A stretch of 64,000 bases of DNA from Fontibacterium medardense (lineage in GTDB: Bacteria; Pseudomonadota; Alphaproteobacteria; Pelagibacterales; Pelagibacteraceae), in the NCBI GenBank assembly GCA_965235075.1, contig OZ249404.1:434001-498000 (forward strand), written 5' to 3'. Shown piece after piece: positions 42,876-50,663 of the stretch. Position 1 is the first letter of the stretch, and each line of letters starts with the position of its first letter. The notes below the pieces were generated by a model. That model did no database searches. It was not told the origin of the DNA and saw nothing but the letters and a program-made list of their open reading frames with translations. A program made the position numbers and the translations under genes.

Positions 42876-43901
42876 TTATGAGAAAAGTCTTTTATCAATT
42901 TGAAATTTGGCGTTATTAATTAGTGCTTTTATAAAAGAAGTCATTAACGGAAGTTCTTTTACTGTAAAATCTTTAATAATTTTATTACCAATATCGAAAA
43001 TAAGATCAGCTCCTTCTACTGTTTCATTTGGCATTTTGCTCTTTTTTGCTTTTTTATATGTCATGCCCATGCCGATAAATTTGCCCATTTTTGAATTTCT
43101 TCCACCTGTGCAACTAACATATAAGTCACCTACACCTGCTAAATTTATTACGGTAGATTCTTGACCTCCTATTTTTTTAATAAAATAACACATTTCTTTT
43201 ACTGACTGATTAAATAAAGCAGCTGCGGTATTCAGATTTTTATTATCTTTTTCTTTTTTTAAGTTAATACCCATGGATGTTCCAACAATCATTGCATAAA
43301 TATTTTTAATTCCACCACAAGCAGCAACACCTACTACGTCTTTTGAACATTTAATTTTATAATAATACGTTGATAATATCTTAGATAAATTTCGAACTAC
43401 GAAAATATTTTTGTTTGCAAAAATAACATTTGTAAGGACTCTATTAGATAAATCTGATGCCAAGCAAGGTCCTGCAGCTACAGAAATTTTAAAACTTTTA
43501 ATGCCTTTTTTTATTAAAAAATTCTTAACAGTGTCTGGATATACTTCATAACGATTTTTTTTATTAACATGTAACCCTTTTGTTAAAATTAAGATTTGTT
43601 GATTACTTTTAATTTTTGTTAACTGTTCAGATGCCCAATGAATTCCTTTTGAGCTAACACCTATAACTATTAGATCAGCCTTTTCTAACAAATCATGAAA
43701 GCTATTAAATTTGTAAAGTTTAACATTATTTGGAATTCTAGATTTTAATACTGGATGAACATTTTTATTATATTTAATAATATCGATAAAATTATCCTCT
43801 AAATGAGTGCCCACAATTGAAACTTCATGGTTATTATCACTGCACGGAAATGCAAAAGCAGTGCTCATCGAACCTGCTCCTAAAATTAAAATTTTAGCCA
43901 T
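42876..43901 (-). CDS. gpsA: Glycerol-3-phosphate dehydrogenase [NAD(P)+]
   Basis: Soluble enzyme making sn-glycerol-3-phosphate from dihydroxyacetone phosphate for phospholipid synthesis. The 341 residues show the N-terminal Rossmann motif ILILGAGSMSTAFAFPCSDN, TKGLHV, SVAAGPCLASDL, the catalytic Lys region GVAACGGIKNIYAMIVGTSMG, LAGVGDLYVSC and NSKMG. The usual GxGxWG is GAGSMS here, a mild divergence. It is downstream of tRNA-Arg and gap on the same strand and followed with no gap by the GIY-YIG gene. Confidence 0.94.
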   Translation of the reverse strand: MAKILILGAGSMSTAFAFPCSDNNHEVSIVGTHLEDNFIDIIKYNKNVHPVLKSRIPNNVKLYKFNSFHDLLEKADLIVIGVSSKGIHWASEQLTKIKSNQQILILTKGLHVNKKNRYEVYPDTVKNFLIKKGIKSFKISVAAGPCLASDLSNRVLTNVIFANKNIFVVRNLSKILSTYYYKIKCSKDVVGVAACGGIKNIYAMIVGTSMGINLKKEKDNKNLNTAAALFNQSVKEMCYFIKKIGGQESTVINLAGVGDLYVSCTGGRNSKMGKFIGMGMTYKKAKKSKMPNETVEGADLIFDIGNKIIKDFTVKELPLMTSFIKALINNAKFQIDKRLFS

Positions 43902-43913
43902 AATTTATAAAAT

Positions 43914-43990
43914 TGGCGCGCCCTAAAGGATTCGAACCTCTGACCCTCGGTTTAGAAAACCGATGCTCTATCCAGCTGAGCTAAGGGCGC
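43914..43990 (-). tRNA. tRNA-Arg (UCU)
   Basis: A 77-base tRNA on the minus strand. The acceptor GCGCCCT (43990-43984) pairs with AGGGCGC (43924-43918), the discriminator is G, and CCA is encoded. The anticodon stem TCGGT/ACCGA encloses the loop TTTCTAA, giving TCT. It decodes AGA, the favoured Arg codon in this A+T-rich DNA. It sits between gap and gpsA. Confidence 0.97.
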
Positions 43991-44046
43991 ATCTAAATTT
44001 AAAGTAGTTTTAACAATTATTTTTTTTTAATCAATTTCTTAATGAT

Positions 44047-45078
44047 CTAAGCATTCATTAAAGCAATAGAGGTGTCTAACATTCGATTTGAAAAACCCCA
44101 TTCATTGTCATACCACGCTAACACTTTAACTAACTTTCCATCACTTGACACTCTTGTTTGAGTTGAGTCAAAAATACAAGAATAAGGATTATGATTAAAA
44201 TCTATAGATACCAATTGTTCAGTATTATACTGAATAATATTTTCATATTCACTATTTGCTGCGGTTTTAATAATTTCATTAGTATCTTTAGCTGATGTTT
44301 TTTTCTTTGCTACAAAAGTTAGATCAACTAAAGAAACATTATTAGTTGGAACTCTTACTGACAATCCGTCTAGTTTACCTTCTAATTCAGGTATAACTAA
44401 TCCAATAGAAGTTGCGGCACCAGTCTTTGTTGGTATCATAGATAAAGCTGCTGCTCGTGCTCTTCGTAAATCATTATGATAAGCGTCATTTAACACTTGA
44501 TCATTAGTATAAGCATGAATTGTATTCATGATACCTGATTCAATTCCCAAACTATCATTTAATACCTTAGCAATTGGAGCTAAACAATTAGTGGTGCAAG
44601 AAGCATTAGATACAATTGTATGATTTTTTTTTAATATTTTATGATTAACCCCATAAACAATTGTTGCGTCGACTTCTTTTCCTGTTCCGGGTGAATATCC
44701 TGGACCGGAAATTAGAACTTTTTTTGCACCTGCATTAATATGTAATTGAGCATCATCTCTTGAAGTAAATCGACCTGTACATTCTAAAACTAAATCAACG
44801 CCTAAATCTTTCCATGAGGGTAAGTTTTTGGGATCTTTCTTATTTAAGATATCAATTTTATTTTTATTTATAAAAATACAATTATCTTTTGAAGTGACAT
44901 CTTCATTAAATTTTCCATGAGTAGAATCATATTTTAGTAAGTGAGCATTATCCGCTGCATTACCTGACCCATTTATTGCAACAATTGTTAAATCATGTTT
45001 CTTTTTATTTTCATAATGTGCTCTTAAAATTGTCCTTCCAATTCTACCAAACCCATTAATAGCAACTTTGATTGTCAT
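44047..45078 (-). CDS. gap: Glyceraldehyde-3-phosphate dehydrogenase
   Basis: Glycolytic/gluconeogenic enzyme of 343 residues. The Rossmann motif is INGFGRIGRTILRAH (7-21), the catalytic Cys is in SNASCTTNCLAP, and NDLRRARAAALSMIPTKTGA and WYDNEWGFSNRM are conserved. After the second beta strand the sequence reads VAINGSGN: the Asp that normally binds the adenosine ribose of NAD is Gly37, suggesting relaxed or NADP-preferring cofactor use. Two bases separate it from ntrX. With tpiA and eno (elsewhere in the window) it makes up part of the lower glycolytic set. Confidence 0.95.
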   Translation of the reverse strand: MTIKVAINGFGRIGRTILRAHYENKKKHDLTIVAINGSGNAADNAHLLKYDSTHGKFNEDVTSKDNCIFINKNKIDILNKKDPKNLPSWKDLGVDLVLECTGRFTSRDDAQLHINAGAKKVLISGPGYSPGTGKEVDATIVYGVNHKILKKNHTIVSNASCTTNCLAPIAKVLNDSLGIESGIMNTIHAYTNDQVLNDAYHNDLRRARAAALSMIPTKTGAATSIGLVIPELEGKLDGLSVRVPTNNVSLVDLTFVAKKKTSAKDTNEIIKTAANSEYENIIQYNTEQLVSIDFNHNPYSCIFDSTQTRVSSDGKLVKVLAWYDNEWGFSNRMLDTSIALMNA

Positions 45079-45080
45079 AA

Positions 45081-46424
45081 TTAATTAATTCCTAAAGATT
45101 TTAGTTTTCTATGTAAAGCACTTCTTTCCATCCCAATGTAATCTGCAGTTTTAGAAACATTTCCATTATGTCTATTAAGTTGAATCTCAAGATAATTTTT
45201 TTCAAATTTCTCTCTGGCCTCTTTTAAAGGAAATTGAAATGCATCTTCACTATTAGTTTCTTTAACTGATGAAATTTTCAAAGATTCAGAAAGGATTTTA
45301 TCCACATCTTCATTTTTTCCAGAAGCCAAGATAACAACTCTTTCAATCAAGTTTCTTAATTCTCTAACATTTCCTGGCCAATCGTAATCATAGAAAACTG
45401 TATTTTTTGAATTTATAATAATAGGTTTTAATCCGTTGCTATCTGAAATTCTTTTAACAAAATATTCTATTAAAAAAGGGATATCATCTTTTACATCTTT
45501 TAAATAAGGTGTTTCTATTGGAATTACATTTATTCTATGGAAAAGATCTTCTCTAAAATTACCTGGCGCAATTTCTTCTTTTAAATTTTTACTAGTTGAA
45601 CAAATGACTCTGATATTTACACTAATTTCATTAGCTCCGTTTACTCTATGAAATTTTTGATCAGACAAAACTCTTAAAATTTTACCTTGCGTTTGTAATG
45701 GAACATCAGAGATATTATCAATTAATAATGTTCCATTATTAGATTTTTCAAAAATTCCTGAAACAATTTTATCATTATTCTCCAAACCGAATAATTCAAA
45801 ATCAAAATTGCTTGGGTCTAAAATAGCTCCATTAACTACTTTAAATGGATTATCAGATCTTAAAGAATCTTCATGAATAAGCCTACTAACTAATTCTTTT
45901 CCAGATCCAGCTGGTCCTGTGATTAAAATACGACTATCTGTTTTAGAAAATTTATCTATAGCATTTCTTAACTTTGCTATTGTTGATGAATTACCAATTA
46001 ACTCATTAGAAGAATAAAGATTTTTTTTTAAAGATTTGTTTTCTTTTTTTAAAGAAGAATTTTCAAGAGCCCTATTAACAAAATTTAATAATCTATCTTT
46101 ATTAAAAGGCTTTTCTAAAAATTCAAAAGCTCCAAGCTTAATTGAATCGACTGCAATTTTAATATTTGCGTGCCCTGAAATCATAATAACGGGAATATCA
46201 GTATCAATTGATTTGATGAATTTTAATATGTCTATTCCATCTCTATTTTTTTCATCTAACAAAACATCTAAGATTATTAAATCTGGTAATTTTTTCTTTA
46301 TTTCAGAAAATGCTTTTTCAACTGTATCTGCTTCTCGAACAAAAAAATTATTTTCTTTTAAGATTTCATGAACGGCAAATCTTATGTCTTTTTCATCATC
46401 GATTAATAAAATTTCACTTTTCAT
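45081..46424 (-). CDS. ntrX: NtrX-type response regulator with degenerate AAA+ domain
   Basis: A 447-residue NtrC-class regulator. The receiver domain has the phospho-acceptor D53 (IILDVLLDE) with D9/D10 and Lys in EKPF. The AAA+ domain has Walker A ILITGPAGSGKELVSRL, but the sigma54-contact GAFTGA loop is absent, as in many alphaproteobacterial NtrX proteins, and Walker B reads TLLIDNIS with Asn in place of the catalytic Glu. The C-terminal Fis-type HTH (GNVSKTADYIGMERSALHRK) is intact. It is probably a DNA-binding regulator working without sigma54. Partner NtrY is directly upstream, sharing a base with its stop. Confidence 0.93.
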   Translation of the reverse strand: MKSEILLIDDEKDIRFAVHEILKENNFFVREADTVEKAFSEIKKKLPDLIILDVLLDEKNRDGIDILKFIKSIDTDIPVIMISGHANIKIAVDSIKLGAFEFLEKPFNKDRLLNFVNRALENSSLKKENKSLKKNLYSSNELIGNSSTIAKLRNAIDKFSKTDSRILITGPAGSGKELVSRLIHEDSLRSDNPFKVVNGAILDPSNFDFELFGLENNDKIVSGIFEKSNNGTLLIDNISDVPLQTQGKILRVLSDQKFHRVNGANEISVNIRVICSTSKNLKEEIAPGNFREDLFHRINVIPIETPYLKDVKDDIPFLIEYFVKRISDSNGLKPIIINSKNTVFYDYDWPGNVRELRNLIERVVILASGKNEDVDKILSESLKISSVKETNSEDAFQFPLKEAREKFEKNYLEIQLNRHNGNVSKTADYIGMERSALHRKLKSLGIN

Positions 46425-48199
46425 TAATTAATCTTGATACTTAATTTAATTTTAGCTCCATTGCTCTTTTCTATAAAATTTAAATCACCGCCGTGTTCAT
46501 GTAAAATTTTTGATACAATTGACAATCCAAGTCCTGAGCCATGTTGTTTTGTTGTAGTTAAAGGGGTGATTAAATCTTTAGGTGTAGCTTTAAAACCAAC
46601 CCCATTGTCTTCAATTATAATATAAATAAAATCATTATTATTTTCGACTGATATATCAATTTTTCCTTGTAAATATTTCTCCAATTCTTGTTTTTCATGA
46701 ATAGATTCTAATGAGTTTTTAATAATATTAATTAAAACTCTAGAGATTTGACTTAAATCAAATTCAAATACTTCTTTGGTACTTTTATAATCAAAATTAA
46801 AAATTATTTGTTTTTCAGATAATTTATATAAATTAATACTATCCTCTATTAATTTTTTTAAATTATTAGACTTTTTGATAGGATTGGGCATTCTTGCAAA
46901 ATCCGAGAACTCATTTGCTAACTTACCTATATCCTCAACTTGTCTTGATATTATATTTAAATAATTTTCAAAATCAGCTTTATCAACATTAATTTGTTTT
47001 GAATATCTGTCCTTAATTCTTTCCAATGACAGTGTAATTGGGGTTAAAGGATTCTTGATTTCATGCGCAAGTTTTTTTGCAACCATTTCCCATGCTTGAT
47101 ATCTTTCAGTTAAGGCAATTTTATTTTTTTGCGCCTGTATTTCTTGGGTCATTACATTAAATGTTTGATATAATTTTTTAAAATCATTATCTTCTTTTTC
47201 ATCTTTTAATTTTACATCCAAATTTCCAGCAGATACTTCTTTAGCTGCAAAAATTAATTTAACAATTGGTTTTGAAATTTTGTTAGCTATATTAATTGCA
47301 TATACGCTAGATAACATAATTAGCGAACTAACTATTACAATATATACTGCAGCAAAAGTAATTTGAAGACCTAGACTATTAGATTTTAATTTATAATAAA
47401 ATGTAGAGGCCTCTCCCGTTTTTTTTAAAAAATTAACAGTCTCAGGATCAACATACCTAATTGTATATAAAAAAATATTTTCATTGCTATTTAATTTTAC
47501 TAAAGCATTTGTTTGATTTTTATTAGCGTCTGATATTAATATTGTTTGACCATTTTGAGCCATGTCAATAAAAGTTTTTAACGGTGTAATGAAGTTATTC
47601 TTATTAGTATATGATGTTGAAAACAGAAGAGTGCCGTCTTTATTTATCAAATACGATTCTTCAATTTTTCTAAATCTTGACTGCTGATCAAAATAATTTT
47701 GAAAAAGAGTTTTGTTTTCCGTGTATAAATTAAAATTACGATTTAAATCATTTGCCATTGCTAAAATTTCTCCTTTGATAGAGTTCTGATTTTCCTCAAG
47801 ATAATTTCTTGCAACCTCAACTGAGTTATTTACAACATCGTTAACTTTTTTATCGAACCACTTTTCAATTCCCAGGTTAAAAAGCATTAAAGAAAATACA
47901 GCTACAAAAATTGATGGGATAGCTGTTACAAAAATAAAATATTTTATAAAATTTAAATTTGTTCTTAGACCTGTGATTTCTTTAGATTTGTAAAAAAAAA
48001 CTGTGAGCTTTCTAATAATTAAAAAGAGCAATAAACATATGATCGATATGTTTATAATTAATAGTAGTTGAATATTATTTTCATTTAATTGAATAAAACT
48101 AGTTCCGGAAAAAGTATAAAGTGTAAAAATTCCAAAAATGATTGAAAGAAAAGTACCAAAGTATAAAAGTAAATTTGAACTTAATATTTTTTTAATCAT
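46424..48199 (-). CDS. ntrY: NtrY-type membrane sensor histidine kinase
   Basis: A 591-residue sensor kinase for NtrX. The N-terminal three or so spans lead to a periplasmic sensor region (about 105-265), a further span and HAMP (about 285-345), then the phosphoacceptor H-box KKLAHEIKNPLTPITLSLER. The ATPase boxes are N (INIIKNSLES), G1 (EDNGVGF) and G2 (QHGSGLGLSIVSKILHEH). The PAS domain that most NtrY proteins carry between HAMP and the H-box is absent, explaining the short length. Five bases separate its start from divergent ispDF. NtrYX is tied to nitrogen, redox and envelope responses in relatives; the signal here is unknown. Confidence 0.93.
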   Translation of the reverse strand: MIKKILSSNLLLYFGTFLSIIFGIFTLYTFSGTSFIQLNENNIQLLLIINISIICLLLFLIIRKLTVFFYKSKEITGLRTNLNFIKYFIFVTAIPSIFVAVFSLMLFNLGIEKWFDKKVNDVVNNSVEVARNYLEENQNSIKGEILAMANDLNRNFNLYTENKTLFQNYFDQQSRFRKIEESYLINKDGTLLFSTSYTNKNNFITPLKTFIDMAQNGQTILISDANKNQTNALVKLNSNENIFLYTIRYVDPETVNFLKKTGEASTFYYKLKSNSLGLQITFAAVYIVIVSSLIMLSSVYAINIANKISKPIVKLIFAAKEVSAGNLDVKLKDEKEDNDFKKLYQTFNVMTQEIQAQKNKIALTERYQAWEMVAKKLAHEIKNPLTPITLSLERIKDRYSKQINVDKADFENYLNIISRQVEDIGKLANEFSDFARMPNPIKKSNNLKKLIEDSINLYKLSEKQIIFNFDYKSTKEVFEFDLSQISRVLINIIKNSLESIHEKQELEKYLQGKIDISVENNNDFIYIIIEDNGVGFKATPKDLITPLTTTKQHGSGLGLSIVSKILHEHGGDLNFIEKSNGAKIKLSIKIN

Positions 48200-48204
48200 T
48201 TTTT

Positions 48205-49311
48205 ATGAGTTATTGCGCAATAATTTTAGCAGCTGGCAAAGGTCATAGATATTCAAGAACTATACTAAAGCAATATACAGTATTCGATAATGAATTAATA
48301 ATAAATTACTCTCTTAAAATATTTTCTGAAATAAAACCAATTAAAAAGATAATTTTAGTTATTAATAGGCTGCAATTTACTAAATTTAAAGATCAAGTTT
48401 ATAAAAGTAAAAAAATAACAATAATTGAGGGTGGAAAAGAAAGAAAAGATTCCGTATTTCTTGCTCTTTCGAAATTAAAAAAAAATAATTATAAAAAAGT
48501 TTTAATACATGATGCGGCTAGACCCTTTATAAAAAAAATACTTATAAATAAAATTATTAAATTTTCAAAAAAAAATGATGCTGTAATTCCATATATAACC
48601 AATACTGATACGGTAGTTTTTAAAAACCAAATTCTAGACAGAAAAAAGGTGCTATCTATTCAAACGCCACAATGCTTCTCATACAGGAAAATATTTTCTT
48701 TACACAAAGAATATAAAAATAAAAAATTTAACGATGAATCTTCATTATTTTTTTATAAAAATTTTAAAGTTAAAAAAATACTTGGAGACCACAATAATAT
48801 TAAAATTACTCTTAAAAATGATTTAAATAAGAATAAAGAACTTTCTTATGGTATTGGCTATGACATTCATAAATTAGAAAAAAATTATAAATTATATTTG
48901 GGTGGAGTCTATATACCCTATTCAATGGGAACGGTTGGTCATTCTGATGGTGACCCTGTAATTCATGCTTTAATAGATTCAATCTTAGGCTCTAAAAAAT
49001 TAGGCGATATTGGAACTTTATTTCCAAATAATAAAAAATTTAAAAACAAAAGATCAACATTTTTTTTAAAAAAAATAATTAATCTGGTTGAAGCTAAAAA
49101 TGTTAAAATTAATAATATTGATATTAATATTATTGCCCAAAAACCCAATCTTAAAAAATACAAAAAAACTATATCTAAAAATCTTGCAAAAATTTGCAAT
49201 ATTAGTGATAAACAAATAAGCGTTAAAGGAAAGACTACTGATAGACTTGGTAATGTTGGAAAAAATAAAGCAATTGCATGCGAGGTAATAACATCTGTCA
49301 CAGATAATTAA
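48205..49311 (+). CDS. ispDF: Bifunctional IspD/IspF (MEP isoprenoid pathway)
   Basis: Fusion enzyme catalysing two steps of the non-mevalonate pathway: 2-C-methyl-D-erythritol 4-phosphate cytidylyltransferase (residues 1-210) and 2-C-methyl-D-erythritol 2,4-cyclodiphosphate synthase (about 215-368). IspD motifs are IILAAGKGHRYS, LIHDAARPFI and SIQTPQCF; IspF motifs are GIGYDIHKL, GHSDGDPVIHALIDSILG and GDIGTLFP. The fusion is typical of alphaproteobacteria. It starts 5 bases from the ntrY start on the other strand, so its promoter must lie inside ntrY. Its stop overlaps the probable pgpA start. Confidence 0.95.
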   Translation: MSYCAIILAAGKGHRYSRTILKQYTVFDNELIINYSLKIFSEIKPIKKIILVINRLQFTKFKDQVYKSKKITIIEGGKERKDSVFLALSKLKKNNYKKVLIHDAARPFIKKILINKIIKFSKKNDAVIPYITNTDTVVFKNQILDRKKVLSIQTPQCFSYRKIFSLHKEYKNKKFNDESSLFFYKNFKVKKILGDHNNIKITLKNDLNKNKELSYGIGYDIHKLEKNYKLYLGGVYIPYSMGTVGHSDGDPVIHALIDSILGSKKLGDIGTLFPNNKKFKNKRSTFFLKKIINLVEAKNVKINNIDINIIAQKPNLKKYKKTISKNLAKICNISDKQISVKGKTTDRLGNVGKNKAIACEVITSVTDN

Positions 49312-49747
49312 TTTTAATAAAAAAATTTTTACTTTATTTGGAATAGGATTTTTACCTGTTCCAGGGACAATGGGATCTCTTATTACTATAATAATTTATT
49401 ATTTATTTTACAATTATCTTAACATTATTTTTTTTATATTTTTTATTATTCTAGTTTTTTTTTATTCACTTTACTTTTTAAACAAAACATTAAATCAATC
49501 TTTTTCAACTTCTGACCCAAAAGAAATTGTAATAGATGAATTTATTGGTCAATCAATACCCTTACTTATATGTGGAAATAATTTTTTTTTAATTATACTA
49601 TCTTTTTTACTATTCCGACTTTTTGATATCACTAAGCCATGGCCAGCAAGTTATTTTGATTTAAAAATTAAAAATGCAACTGGAGTTATAATGGATGATA
49701 TAATTGCAGGAATATACACATTTTTAATCATTTATTTATGCATCTAA
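49307..49747 (+). CDS. pgpA: Phosphatidylglycerophosphatase A, probable ATT start
   Basis: Removes phosphate from phosphatidylglycerophosphate to give phosphatidylglycerol. The family motif GFLPVPGTMGSL spans the first in-frame ATG (49370), so starting there would cut the conserved GFLPVPGT out of the protein. Reading upstream, the open frame runs to a stop at 49289 with no ATG, GTG or TTG; ATT at 49307 (NFNKKIFTLFGIGF) is the best start, with ATA (49304) and CTG (49295) as alternatives. From ATT it has 146 residues, with the second motif VIDEFIGQSIPLL and final DDIIAGIYTFL, and about four spans. It overlaps ispDF by 5 bases and the next gene by 10. Confidence 0.88.
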   Translation: MNFNKKIFTLFGIGFLPVPGTMGSLITIIIYYLFYNYLNIIFFIFFIILVFFYSLYFLNKTLNQSFSTSDPKEIVIDEFIGQSIPLLICGNNFFLIILSFLLFRLFDITKPWPASYFDLKIKNATGVIMDDIIAGIYTFLIIYLCI

Positions 49748-50226
49748 ATAATCAATTAAAAAACTTAACTACAAAATTAAAAAAAAATAAAATCAAAATA
49801 GCAGTAGCAGAATCCTGTACTGGTGGATTAATTAGTTATAATTTAACAAAAATACCTGGTGCATCAAAATTCTTTATGATGGGCATAGTTTCGTATTCAA
49901 ATATTTCAAAGCTTGACCTTCTTAAAGTAAGACAAAAAACATTAACAAAGTATGGAGCAGTTAGTGCAGAAATATGTAAAGAAATGTGTAATAATTTACT
50001 TAAAATATCTAAAACAAATATTGCAATATCTGTAACGGGTATAGCAGGTCCAGATGGTGGAACTAAAAAAAAACCTATAGGTCTTGTTTATGTAGGTATT
50101 TGCAGCAAAAATAAATTTGAAATAAAAAAATTTAACTTTGGTAAAAAATTATCAAGAATAAATATTCAAAATCTAACTTTAAAAAAGACTATTAAATTAA
50201 TAAAAAATCACATTAATACTTTATAG
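49738..50226 (+). CDS. pncC: Nicotinamide-nucleotide amidase (CinA C-terminal domain, PncC)
   Basis: A 162-residue protein equal to the C-terminal domain of CinA, which deamidates NMN to NaMN in NAD salvage. Motifs are VAESCTGGLISYNLTKIPGA, MMGIVSYSNISKLDLL, GAVSAEICKEMC and ISVTGIAGPDGGTKKKPIG. The N-terminal MoaB-like CinA domain is missing, as in many alphaproteobacteria. The start overlaps pgpA by 10 bases and the end overlaps the convergent START-domain gene by 14. Confidence 0.93.
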   Translation: MHLNNQLKNLTTKLKKNKIKIAVAESCTGGLISYNLTKIPGASKFFMMGIVSYSNISKLDLLKVRQKTLTKYGAVSAEICKEMCNNLLKISKTNIAISVTGIAGPDGGTKKKPIGLVYVGICSKNKFEIKKFNFGKKLSRINIQNLTLKKTIKLIKNHINTL

Positions 50227-50662
50227 TTTCTCTTGCTCGTTGTTCAAAAGAATTTAATATTTTTTCAAAACCATAATTAAAAAACTTATTGAATATTATA
50301 TTTATAATAGGATTTTTTAATTCTATATCTATAAAAAAAAATACATTACAAGACCTTTTGTCAATTATTTCAAACTCCCAAATATTAGATAATTTTTTAA
50401 TATTTCCACTTACTGAGGTAACTTCAATCTTTGAAGTATTGTTGTTATAAAGAACTTTGCTTGTATAAACTTCTCTAAAAGTTTTAAACCCTATTTCTAA
50501 ATCAGCTGTAATTTTTAAGTTTTCTTCATTTTTATCTATTGTTAGAATTTTTGAATTAATACACCAAGGTAAAAAATTTTTATAATCATCAATTTTTAAA
50601 ACCAATTCTATAAGATCTTTTTTAGAATAATTAAATTTTTTTGTAATTTTTTTAACTGGCAA
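50213..50662 (-). CDS. ratA: RatA/COQ10-type START-domain protein
   Basis: A 149-residue member of the polyketide-cyclase/START superfamily (COQ10, RatA). The helix-grip pattern is visible: an N-terminal strand, KDLIELVLKIDDYKNFLPWC, then SKILTIDKNEE, a beta-sheet and a long C-terminal helix (FNKFFNYGFEKILNSFEQRA). In mitochondria and alphaproteobacteria such proteins bind ubiquinone; in E. coli RatA has also been called a ribosome-association toxin, which is unlikely to apply here. The start is TTG at 50662, one base after lipA, with no ATG before the domain. Confidence 0.88.
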   Translation of the reverse strand: MPVKKITKKFNYSKKDLIELVLKIDDYKNFLPWCINSKILTIDKNEENLKITADLEIGFKTFREVYTSKVLYNNNTSKIEVTSVSGNIKKLSNIWEFEIIDKRSCNVFFFIDIELKNPIINIIFNKFFNYGFEKILNSFEQRARETIKY

Positions 50663-50663
50663 T

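Noticed and set aside
50213..50662. Reading the START-domain gene as a RatA toxin with a RatB partner.
   Set aside because: No RatB-like gene is next to it; the lipA neighbourhood and family fit a COQ10-type quinone-binding role better.
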